64,000 nt of DNA from Pleurodeles waltl (Eukaryota > Chordata > Amphibia > Caudata > Salamandridae). The stretch is from NCBI RefSeq assembly GCF_031143425.1, contig NC_090439.1:637857465-637921464 (forward strand), given 5' to 3'. Both the position numbers and the translations under genes were made by a program. Position 1 is the stretch's first letter. Every line of letters starts with the position of its first letter. The notes beneath the pieces are model-generated. The model saw only the letters and a program-made list of their open reading frames with translations, was not told the DNA's origin and did no database searches. Below, one piece after another: positions 54,661 to 64,000 of this stretch.

Positions 54661-57600
54661 CACCAGGGATTTTTTTTTTTTTCTTAGAAATTGACAAAAG
54701 GGAGCGACCCCTTGGGCAAGGGTCGCTCCCAGAGGGGGCATTTTTTTGAAAAGGCCTTTTCTGCCCCCAGGGGGGGCAGAAACCTCTAGGCACCAGGGAC
54801 CATTTTTTTTTTTTTTTTTTTTTTTTTCATTTTTTTTTTATTGAGGTGGGGAGCGACCCCTTAGGCAAGGGTCGTTCCCCTTGGGGGAAAGTTATATTTT
54901 GGCCATTTCTGCCCCCCTTGGGGGCAGATTGGCCTATTTTGATGAGGCCAATCTGCCCCCAAGGGGGGTAGAAACCACTAGACACCAGGGATTTTTTTTT
55001 TTTTTATTGTTATTGACAAAAGGGAGCGACCCCTTGGGCAAGGGTCGCTCCCAGGGGGGCATATTTTCGGGAAGGCCTTTTCTGCCCCCCCTGGGGGCAG
55101 ATCGGCCTACTATTAGGCCGATCTGGCCCCAGGGGGGGCAGAAACCTCTAGGCACCAGGGACCATTTTTTTTTTTTTGTTTCATTTTATTTTTTTTTGGT
55201 GGGGAGCGACCCCTTAGGCAAGGGTCGCTCCCCTTGGGGGAAAATTATATTTTGCCCATTTCTGCCCCCCAAGGGGGCAGATTGGCCTATTTTGATGAGG
55301 CCAATCTGCCCCCAAGGGGGGTAGAAACCACTAGACACCAGGGAGTTTTTTCTTTGCGTGAATTTCACGCAAAGGGAGCGACCACTTAGGCAAGGGTCGC
55401 TCCCTGGGGGGGGAGGTGAATTTATTTTAGGCCATTTCTGCCCCCCCTGGGGGCAGATCGGCCTATTATTAGGCCGATCTGCCCCCAGGGGGGGCAGAAC
55501 ACTCTAGGCGCCAGGGCAATTTTTTTTTTGTGTTTTTTTTTTTTGTTGTTACTTTTTTTAGAGATGGGGAGCGACCAATCAGACAAGGGTAGCTCCCCTG
55601 GGGGGGCAAATTGTATTTAGACCATTTCTGCCCCCCTGGGGGCAGATTGGCCGATTTTAGGTCAATCTGCCCCCAAGGGGGCAGAAACCACTAGGCACCG
55701 GGGATTTGTTTTTTGGCGCCAATGTCACGCAGGGGGAGCGACCCCGTAGGCAAGGGTCGCTCCCGGGGGGGGGGGGTGGGGGTTGGGAGGGCAAATTTAT
55801 TTTAGGCCATTTCTGCCCCCCCGGGGGACAGATCGGCCTATTATTAGGCTGAACTGCCCCCGGGGGGGGGCAGAACTCTCTAGGCGCCAGGGCAATTTTT
55901 TTTGTGTGTTTTTTTTTTTGTTGTTTCTTTTTTTAGAGATGGGGAGCGACCCATCAGGCAAGGGTCGCTCCCCTGGGGGGGCAAATTGTATTTAGACCAT
56001 TTCTGCCCCCCTGGGGGCAGAATGGCCAATTTTAGGTCAATCTGCCCCCATGGGGGCAGAAACCACTAGGCACCGGGGATTTGTTTTTTGGCGCCAATGT
56101 CACGCAGGGGGAGCGACCCCGTAGGCAAGGGTTGCTCCCGGGGGGGGGGTGGGGGTTGGGGGGGCAAATTTATTTTAGGCCATTTCTGCCCCCCCGGGGG
56201 ACAGATCGGCCTATTATTAGGCCGAACTGCCCCCGGGGGGGGGCAGAACACTCTAGGCGCCAGGGCAATTTTTTTTTTGTGTTTTTTTTTTTTTGTGTTT
56301 CTTTTTTTAGAGATGGGGAGCGACCCATCAGGCAAGGGTCGCTCCCCTGGGGGGGCAAATTGTATTTAGACCATTTCTGCCCCCCTGGGGGCAGATTGGC
56401 CAATTTTAGGTCAATCTGCCCCCAAGGGGGCAGAAACCACTAGGCACCGGGGATTTGTTTTTTGGCGCCAATGTCACGCAGGGGGAGCGACCCCGTAGGC
56501 AAGGGTCGCTCCGGGGGGGGGGTGGGGGTTGGGGGGGCAAATTTATTTTAGGCCATTTCTGCCCCCCCGGGGGACAGATCGGCCTATTATTAGGCCGAAC
56601 TGCCCCCGGGGGGGTGGGCAGAACACTCTAGGCGCCAGGGCAATTTTTTTTTTGTGTTTTTTTTTTTTGTTGTTTCTTTTTTTAGAGATGGGGAGCGACC
56701 CATCAGGCAAGGGTCGCTCCCCTGGGGGGGCAAATTGTATTTAGACCATTTCTGCCCCCCTGGGGGCAGATTGGCCAATTTTAGGTCAATCTGCCCCCAA
56801 GGGGGCAGAAACCACTAGGCACCGGGGATTTGTTTTTTGGCGCCAATGTCACGCAGGGGGAGCGACCCCGTAGGCAAGGGTCGCTCCCGGGGGGGGGTTG
56901 GGGGTTGGGGGGGCAAATTTATTTTAGGCCATTTCTGCCCCCCCGGGGGACAGATCGGCCTATTATTAGGCCGAACTGCCCCCGGGGGGGGGGCAGAACA
57001 CTCTAGGCGCCAGGGCAATTTTTTTTTTGTGTTTTTTTTTTTGTTGTTTCTTTTTTTAGAGATGGGGAGCGACCCATCAGGCAAGGGTCGCTCCCCTGGG
57101 GGGGCAAATTGTATTTAGACCATTTCTGCCCCCCTGGGGGCAGATTGGCCAATTTTAGGTCAATCTGCCCCCAAGGGGGCAGAAACCACTAGGCACCGGG
57201 GATTTGTTTTTTGGCGCCAATGTCACGCAGGGGGAGCGACCCCGTAGGCAAGGGTCGCTCCCGGGGGGGGGGTGGGGGTTGGGGGGGCAAATTTATTTTA
57301 GGCCATTTCTGCCCCCCCGGGGGACAGATCGGCCTATTATTAGGCCGAACTGCCCCCGGGGGGGTGGGCAGAACACTCTAGGCGCCAGGGCAATTTTTTT
57401 TTTGTGTTTTTTTTTGTTGTTGTTTCTTTTTTTAGAGATGGGGAGCGACCCATGTGGCAAGGGTCGCTCCCCTGGGGGGGCAAATTGTATTTAGACCATT
57501 TCTGCCCCCCTGGGGGCAGATTGGCCAATTTTAGGTCAATCTGCCCCCAAGGGGGCAGAAACCACTAGGCACCGGGGATTTGTTTTTTGGCGCCAATGTC

Positions 57601-58073
57601 ACGCAGGGGGAGCGACCCCGTAGGCAAGGGTCGCTCCCGGGGGGGGGGCGGTGTTGGGGGGGCAAATTTATTTTAGGCCACTTCTGCCCCCCCGGGGGGC
57701 AGATAGGCATATTATTAGGCCGATCTGCCCCCGGGGGGGGGGGGCAGAAACCTCTAGGCGTTAGGGGAATTTTTCTTTTTTTTCTTTTTTTTTTTTTTTT
57801 TAGAGATGGGGAGCGACCCATCAGGCAAAAGTCGCTCCCCTGGGGGACAAATTGTATTTAGGCCATTTCTGCCCCCCCTTGGGGGCAGATTGGCTGAGTT
57901 TAGGTCAACCTACCCCCAAGGGGGCAGAAACCACTAGGCACCGGGCATTTGTTTTTTGGCGCCAATGTCACGCAGGGGGAGCGACCCCGTAGGCAAGGGT
58001 CGCTCCCGGCGGGGGAGGGTGGGGGTTGGGGGGTCAAATTTATTTTAGGGCATTTCTGCCCCCCCCCCCCCCT
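54661..58073. repeat. satellite array A, about 374-bp dimeric unit
   Basis: GGCGCC (in TTTTTTGGCGCCAATG) recurs at 55,715, 56,090, 56,464, 56,839, 57,213, 57,589 and 57,958: spacings 375, 374, 375, 374, 376, 369. Each unit has two subunits of about 167 and 207 bp, each with a GGAGCGACCC...GGGTCGCTCC hairpin and a CTGCCCCC...GGGGGCAG hairpin, joined by T-runs. The first part (54,661-55,570) has less regular subunits of 149-193 bp. All overlapping frames are by-products. Confidence 0.93.
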
Positions 58074-58080
58074 GGGGCCG

Positions 58081-61000
58081 GCTGAGCTACAGGCCAAACA
58101 CCACAGGTAGGCACCTTGCAAAAAACACCTCTGTTTTCTGTGAAAAAATATGTTGTGTCCACGTTGTGTTTTGGGCCATTTCCTTTTGTGGGCGCTAGGC
58201 CTACCCACAGAAGTGATGTACCATTTTTATCGAGAGACTTAGGGGAACGCTGGGTGGAAGGAAATTTGTGGCTCCTCTCAGATTCCAGAACTTTCTGTCA
58301 CCGAAATGAGAGGAAAAAGTGTTTTTTGGGCCAAATTTTGATGTTTGCAAAGGATTCTGGGTAACATAACCTGGTCAGAGCCCCGCAAGTCACCCCATCT
58401 TGGATTCCCCTGGGTTTCTAGTTTTCAAAAATGCACTGGTTTGCTAGGTTTCCTCAGGTGTCGGCTGAGCTACAGGCCAAAATCCACAGGTAGGCACTGC
58501 TTTTTATAAAAAAATGTGATGTGTCCACGTTGTGTTTTGGGCCCTTTCCTTTCGTGGGCGCTAGTCCTACCCACACAAGTGAGGTATCATTTTTATCGGG
58601 AGACTTGGGGGAACGCTGGGTAGAAGGAAATTTGTGGCTCCTCTCAGATTCCAGAACTTTCTGCCACAGAAATGTGAGTAACATGTGTATTTTTAGCCAC
58701 ATTTTGAGGTTTGCAAAGGATTCTGGGTAACAGAACCTGGTCCGAGCCCCGCAAGTCACCCCTCCTTGGATTCCCCTAGGTCTCTAGTTTTCAGAAATGC
58801 ACAGGTTTGGTAGGTTTCCCTAGGTGCCGGCTGAGCTAGAGGCCAAAATCTACAGGTAGGCACTTCGCAAAAAACACCTCTGTTTTTTTCCAAAATTTAG
58901 GATGTGTCCACGTTGCGCTTTGGGGTGTTTCCTGTCGCCGGCGCTAGGCCTACCCACGCAAGTGAGGTATCATTTTTATCGGGAGACGTGGGGGAACGCT
59001 CGGTGGAAGGAAATTTGTGGCTCCTCTCAGATTCCAGAACTTTCTGCCACAGAAATGTGAGGAACATGTGTTTTTTTAGCCAAATTTTGAGGTTTGCAAA
59101 GGATTCTGGGTAACAGAACCTGGTCCGAGCCACACAAGTCACCCCTCCTTGGATTCCCCTAGGTCTCTAGTTTTCAGAAATGCACAGGTTTGGTAGGTTT
59201 CCCTAGGTGGCGGCTAAGCTAGAGGCCAAAATCTACAGGTAGTCACTTTGCTAAAAACAGCTCTGTTTTCTGTGATATGTCCAGGTTGTGTTTTGGGGCA
59301 TATCCTGTCGCGGGCGCTAGGCCTACCCACACAAGTGAGGTATCATTTTTATCGGGAGACGTGGGGGAACGCTCGGTGGAAGGAAATTTGTGGCTCCTCT
59401 CAGATTCCAGAACTTTCTGCCACAGAAATGTGAGGAACATGTGTTTTTTTAGCCAAATTTTGAGGTTTGCAAAGGATTCTGGGTAACAGAACCTGGTCCG
59501 AGCCACACAAGTCACCCCTCCTTGGATTCCCCTAGGTCTCTAGTTCTCAGAAATGCACAGGTTTGGTAGGTTTCCCTAGGTGGCGGCTAAGCTAGAGGCC
59601 AAAATCTACAGGTAGTCACTTTGCTAAAAACAGCTCTGTTTTCTGTGATATGTCCACGTTGTGTTTTGGGGCATATCCTGTCGCGGGCGCTAGGCCTACC
59701 CACACAAGTGAGGTATCATTTTTATCGGGAGACGTGGGGGAAGGCTGGGTGGAAGGAAATTTGTGTCTCCTCTCAGATTCCAGAACTTTCTGCCACAGAA
59801 ATGTGAGGAACATGTGTTTTTTAGCCAAATTTTGAGGTTTGCAAAGGATTCTGGGTAACAGAACCTGGTCCGAGCCACACAAGTCACCCCTCCTTGGATT
59901 CCCCTAGGTCTCTAGTTTTCAGAAATGCACAGGTTTGGTAGGTTTCCCTAGGTGGCGGCTGAGCTAGAGGCCAAAATCTACAGGTAGTCACTTTGCTAAA
60001 AACAGCTCTGTTTTCTGTGATATGTCCACGTTGTGTTTTGGGGCATATCCTGTCGCGGGCGCTAGGCCTACCCACACAAGTGAGGTATCATTTTTATCGG
60101 GAGACGTGGGGGAACGCTGGGTGGAAGGAAATTTGTGGCTCCTCTCAGATTCCAGAACTTTCTGCCACAGAAATGTGAGGAACATGTGTTTTTTTAGCCA
60201 AATTTTGAGGTTTGCAAAGGATTCTGGGTAACAGAACCTGGTCCGAGCCACACAAGTCACCCCTCCTTGGATTCCCCTAGGTCTCTAGTTTTCAGAAATG
60301 CATAGGTTTGGTAGGTTTCCCTAGGTGGCGGCTGAGCTAGAGGCCAAAATCTACAGGTAGTCACTTTGCTAAAAACAGCTCTGTTTTCTGTGATATGTCC
60401 ACGTTGTGTTTTGGGGCATATCCTGTCGCGGGCGCTAGGCCTACCCACACAAGTGAGGTATCATTTTTATCGGGAGACGTGGGGGAACGCTGGGTGGAAG
60501 GAAATTTGTGTCTCCTCTCAGATTCCAGAACTTTCTGCCACAGAAATGTGAGGAACATGTGTTTTTTAGCCAAATTTTGAGGTTTGCAAAGGATTCTGGG
60601 TAACAGAACCTGGTCCGAGCCACACAAGTCACCCCTCCTTGGATTCCCCTAGGTCTCTAGTTTTCAGAAATGCACAGGTTTGGTAGGTTTCCCTAGGTGG
60701 CGGCTGAGCTAGAGGCCAAAATTCACAGGTAGTCACTTTGCTAAAAACAGCTCTGTTTTCTGTGATATGTCCACATTGTGTTTTGGGGCATATCCTGTCG
60801 CGGGCGCTAGGCCTACCCACACAAGTGAGGTATCATTTTTATCGGGAGACGTGGGGGAACGCTGGGTGGAAGGAAATTTGTGGCTCCTCTCAGATTCCAG
60901 AACTTTCTGCCACAGAAATGTGAGGAACATGTGTTTTTTTAGCCAAATTTTGAGGTTTGCAAAGGATTCTGGGTAACAGAACCTGGTCCGAGCCACACAA

Positions 61001-61610
61001 GTCACCCCTCTTTGGATTCCCCTAGGTCTCTAGTTTTCAGAAATGCATAGGTTTGGTAGGTTTCCCTAGGTGGCGGCTGAGCTAGAGGCCAAAATCTACA
61101 GGTAGTCACTTTGCTAAAAACAGCTCTGTTTTCTGTGATGTGTCCACGTTGTGTTTTGGGGCATATCCTGTCGCGGGCGCTAGGCCTACCCACACAAGTG
61201 AGGTATCATTTTTATCGGGAGACGTGGGGGAACGCTGGGTGGAAGGAAATTTGTGGCTCCTCTCAGATTCCAGAACTTTCTGCCACAGAAATGTGAGGAA
61301 CATGTGTTTTTTTAGCCAAATTTTGAGGTTTCCAAAGGATTCTGGGTAACAGAACCTGGTCCGAGCCACACAAGTCACCCCTCCTTGGATTCCCCTAGGT
61401 CTCTAGTTTTCAGAAATGCACAGGTTTGGTAGGTTTCCCTCGGTGGCGGCTGAGCTAGAGGCCAAAATCTACAGGTAGTCACTTTGCTAAAAACAGCTCT
61501 GTTTTCTGTGATGTGTCCACGTTGTGTTTTGGGGCATATCCTGTCGCGGGCGCTAGGCCTACCCAAACAAGTGAGGTATCATTTTTATCGGGAGACTTGG
61601 GGGAACATAG
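58081..61610. repeat. satellite array B, about 373-bp unit, 9.5 copies
   Basis: GAGCTA(C/G)AGGCCAAA recurs at 58,084, 58,467, 58,833, 59,216, 59,589, 59,961, 60,334, 60,706, 61,079 and 61,452: spacings 383, 366, 383, then 373, 372, 373, 372, 373, 373. The first three units are more diverged, the later six almost identical, as expected from recent local amplification. The frames on both strands repeat with the array and end within the unit; not genes. Confidence 0.95.
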
Positions 61611-62675
61611 AATAGCAAAACAAGTGTTATTGCCCCTTGTCTTTCTCTACATTTATTCCTTCCAAATATAGGGGTGTGTGTAAAAAAGACATCTATTTGA
61701 GAAATTCCATGTAATTCACGTGCTACTATGGTCACCCCGGAATTCAGAGATGTGCAAATAACCACTGCTCCTCAACACCTTATCTTGTGCCCTTTTTGGA
61801 AATGCAAAGGTTTTCTTGATAGCTATTTTTTACTCCTTATATTTCAGCAAATGAATTACTGTATACCCGGTATAGAAGGAAAACGCACTGCAGGGTGCAG
61901 CTCATTTATTGGCTCTGGGTTCCTCGGGTTCTTGATGAACCTACAAACCCTATATATCCCCGCAACCAGAGGAGTCCAGCAGACGTAACGGTATATTGCT
62001 TTCGATAATCTGACATTGCAGGGAAAAGTTACAGAGTAAAAAGTAGAGAAAAATTGATGTTTTTTTCACCTCAATTTCAATATTTTTCTTTTTCAGCTGT
62101 TATTTTCTGTAGGAAACCCTTGTAGGATCTACACAAATGACCCCTTGCTGAATTCAGAATTTTGTCTACTTTTCAGAAATGTTTAGGTTTCTGGGATCCA
62201 GCATTGGTTTCATGACCATTCCTGTCACTGACTGGAAGGAGGCTGAAAGCACAAAAAATTGCACAAATGGGGTATGCCCCAGTAAAATGCCAAAATTGTG
62301 TTGAAAAATTGGGTTTTCGGATTCAAGTCTGCCTGTTCCTGAAAGCTGGGAAGCTGCTGAGTTTAGCACCGCAAACCCTTTGTTGATGCCATTTTCAGGG
62401 GAAAAACCACAAGCCTTCTTCTGCAGCCCCTTTTTCCAATTTTTTTGAAAAAAACGAAATTTTCACTGTATTTTGGCCAATTTCTTGGCCTCCTTCAGGG
62501 GAACCCACAAAGTCTGGGTACCTTTAGAATCCCTAGGATGTTGGAAAAAAAGGACGCAAATTTGGCTTGGTTAGCTTATGTGGACAAAAAGTTATGAGGG
62601 CCTAAGCGCGAACTGCCCCAAATAGGCAAAAAAAGGCCTGGCACAGGAGGGGGAAAAGGCCTGGCAGCGAAGGGG
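61611..62675. other. AT-rich tail of the TTAA element
   Basis: Single-copy, no domain-bearing frame. CTTTTCAGAAATGTTTAGG at about 62,172 resembles the start of the array-B unit (GTTTTCAGAAATGCACAGG), suggesting that array B grew out of sequence related to this tail. Confidence 0.5.
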
Positions 62676-62679
62676 TTAA

Positions 62680-62880
62680 TGTGTTCTGCACTGTGGAGTG
62701 GTGGATGGGTCCATGTTTTCTTTGACTGCCCTAGGTTACAGCTAATTTGGCCTGAGCTATTTCGTGCAATCAGTTGTAGTGCCCAGACCAAGATCTCCCG
62801 ACCCCAAAGTTGGTGTTGTTTGGGCCTTTGTATGAGATACATCACCTGCAAAAGTCATAGCAGTACTTCCTATCAATAGC
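62680..62880 (+). pseudogene. LINE ORF2 C-terminus after the insertion
   Basis: GWVHVFFDCPRLQLIWPELF (in parts, 62,703-62,765) corresponds to the H..W.C..I..FW block near the L1 ORF2 end, in the same frame as the segment ending at 54,226. Confidence 0.8.
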
Positions 62881-63955
62881 TGTCGCGGTGGTCCATTCCC
62901 TGATCTTGCAGGGCTGGAAAACAGCAAAGGTTCCATCATACCATCAGTGGGTTAGCAAAATGATAGGGATGCAAGTATTTGAGGAGGCCTTTGCTAAGAG
63001 GGTAGGGGCTCTTAAGAAAGTTAAGGCAACATAGACGGCCTTTCCAGCGCCTTAGCTTACTGCCCTGGTATCATTTACTATTTCATTGTTTAGCTCTAAT
63101 GCGCTTCCTGTAAGGGTAATGGTTCTTGCTCTTAGTTGAATGTGGATTTTATTATTCAATAGACCAAGAGGGCAAGTTTTCTGTCTGGAGCTATAGATTT
63201 CCTGGGTACTGTTAAGGCTTAATGTTTTTAATTGCCAATATAACACTCTTTGTCAGAGATGCTGCTATTTGAGTGTATGCCCAATCTTCCCAATAGGAAA
63301 TGTGCTATATTACGTTGTGGTCCGCACTTTCAGCACTGCTGCACTTTAATATTAAGCTTTTGCTGCTATTTCCAATTGCTTCGAGGGGAGATGATCTGAT
63401 TCAGTATCAGATAATGTTTTGTGTTGAGAATAATGACTACTTTATTGGAGCTGCTACTATGTGAATGAATGCCCAACATCTTAATATGAAATGTGCTATA
63501 TTATGTTGTGATTTGCACCTTCAGCACTGTTGCACTTTAATATCAAGTTTCTGCTAGCATTTCTAACTGCTCCGAGGGGAGATGGTCTGATCTTGTTTTA
63601 GATAATAATACGTTTTTGCAGCTATTTCCAATTACTTTAGGAGAACATGGTTTGATTTTGTTTCAGATAATGTTTTGCAGTGAGGATCCTGATAGCTCTA
63701 ATATTGGAGATGATGGTACTTGAGCGAATGCCCAACATCGTATTATGAAATGTGCTTTAGTAGGTGGTGATTTGCACTGTTGGCACTGTTGCACTTTAAT
63801 ATCAAGTTTTTGTCATAATTTCTAATTGCTTTGGGGGGATTCGATTTTATTCCAGATACTCTTTTGCAGTGAGGATAATGATTATTGTATGTGTACATCC
63901 CGTCTTTTTTGTATTTAATCACCAAGCCTACTCAATAAAAAATAGAAAAATATAA
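62881..63955 (+). repeat. LINE 3' UTR with tandem repeats and A-rich end
   Basis: GCACTTTAATAT with flanks recurs at about 63,331, 63,522 and 63,782 (spacings about 191 and 260, the latter with an extra partial unit of TTTCCAATTACTTTAGG type). The sequence ends CAATAAAAAATAG...AAAATAAAC at about 63,950, a polyadenylation-like LINE end. Confidence 0.65.
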
Positions 63956-64000
63956 AATAAACTTTTAAAGTGAGTAAGCTTTTGTAATCCTCCTCTTCCA
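63956..64000. other. flank of the LINE
   Basis: Only 45 bp; nothing recognised. Confidence 0.4.

Larger units (their letters stand above)
54231..62675. mobile_element. 8,445-bp TTAA-flanked element carrying two satellite arrays
   Basis: TTAA on both sides (54,227-54,230; 62,676-62,679). Left end CCTCTTCTGTGCCTTGG, right end inverted CCCCTTCGCTGCCAGGCC; each end repeats a similar motif internally (left CCCCTGTGCCTTGG at about 54,277; right, inverted, CCTCCTGTGCCAGGCC at about 62,640). Strict TTAA duplication is the mark of piggyBac-type transposition. Excision leaving one TTAA reconnects the LINE frame (PDRC-LMCSALW). Order inside: hairpin chain, GC-rich array A, array B, AT-rich tail. No transposase frame. 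Confidence 0.75.
49691..63955 (+). mobile_element. L1/Tx1-like LINE, interrupted by two transposons
   Basis: ORF1 remnant (49,690-50,935), ORF2 endonuclease (50,936-51,640), linker and RT (51,641-53,933), C-terminal region (54,113-54,230 continuing at 62,680-62,770) and a 3' UTR with tandem repeats and A-rich end. The hAT-like MITE 53,942-54,104 and the TTAA-flanked element 54,231-62,675 sit inside ORF2. Many stops; inactive. Confidence 0.82.

Noticed and set aside
54931..58050. CRISPR-like regular repeats with spacers
   Set aside because: Units of about 374 bp with repeated interiors; no unique spacers, and eukaryotic context.
54881..58210. Gly/Pro/Arg-rich frames in the GC-rich array
   Set aside because: By-products of hairpin satellite units with G-, C- and T-runs; the frames change with homopolymer length.
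58116..61566. Many 60-90-codon frames on both strands, near-identical and evenly spaced
   Set aside because: They recur with the 373-bp satellite and stop within each unit; not a gene family.

Overview
This is eukaryotic, repeat-dominated DNA. I found no host protein-coding exon, rRNA, tRNA or CRISPR array. The mixture of element types (an endogenous retrovirus, a DIRS-type YR retrotransposon, a Gmr1-like Ty3/gypsy element, a Penelope-like element, an L1/Tx1-like LINE, a PIF/Harbinger transposon, many hAT- and Harbinger-like palindromic elements) points to a vertebrate with a very large genome, most likely a salamander or newt. That assignment is inference from composition, not from a species marker. 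Almost every coding region is a decayed copy with stops or frame changes.

Layout: 0.5-2.4 kb, palindromic elements, including an 891-bp hAT-like element with an 8-bp target duplication. 3.7-3.9 kb, a scrap of DIRS RNase H. 3.9-16.3 kb, an endogenous retrovirus on the plus strand (LTR, gag, pro, pol, env, LTR) carrying two small DNA transposon insertions. 16.3-26 kb, non-coding DNA with short repeats. 26.26-26.57 kb, a palindromic element inserted into the centre of a copy of its own family. 26.6-28.7 kb, a broken Penelope-like RT. 29.8-30.3 kb, a dispersed repeat partly in inverted orientation. 30.3-34.15 kb (minus strand), a Gmr1-like Ty3/gypsy element with integrase upstream of RT. 35.1-44.8 kb, a Harbinger transposon with transposase (plus) and Myb-like gene (minus) converging, itself invaded by three palindromic elements. 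46-49 kb, a DIRS element with its RT deleted. 49.7-63.95 kb, an L1/Tx1-like LINE interrupted by a 163-bp hAT-like MITE and by an 8,445-bp insert flanked by TTAA.

The most notable object is that 8.4-kb insert (54,231-62,675). It lies between duplicated TTAA sites inside the LINE ORF2. Removing it with one TTAA leaves the LINE frame open. Its ends share a repeated subterminal motif, it shows no transposase, and most of its body is two unrelated satellite arrays with almost the same period (about 374 and 373 bp), preceded by a chain of back-to-back perfect hairpins. It looks like a TTAA-specific (piggyBac-type) non-autonomous transposon carrying satellite DNA. A second theme is that several unrelated-looking palindromic elements each hold a consensus 5' splice-donor sequence on the minus strand.
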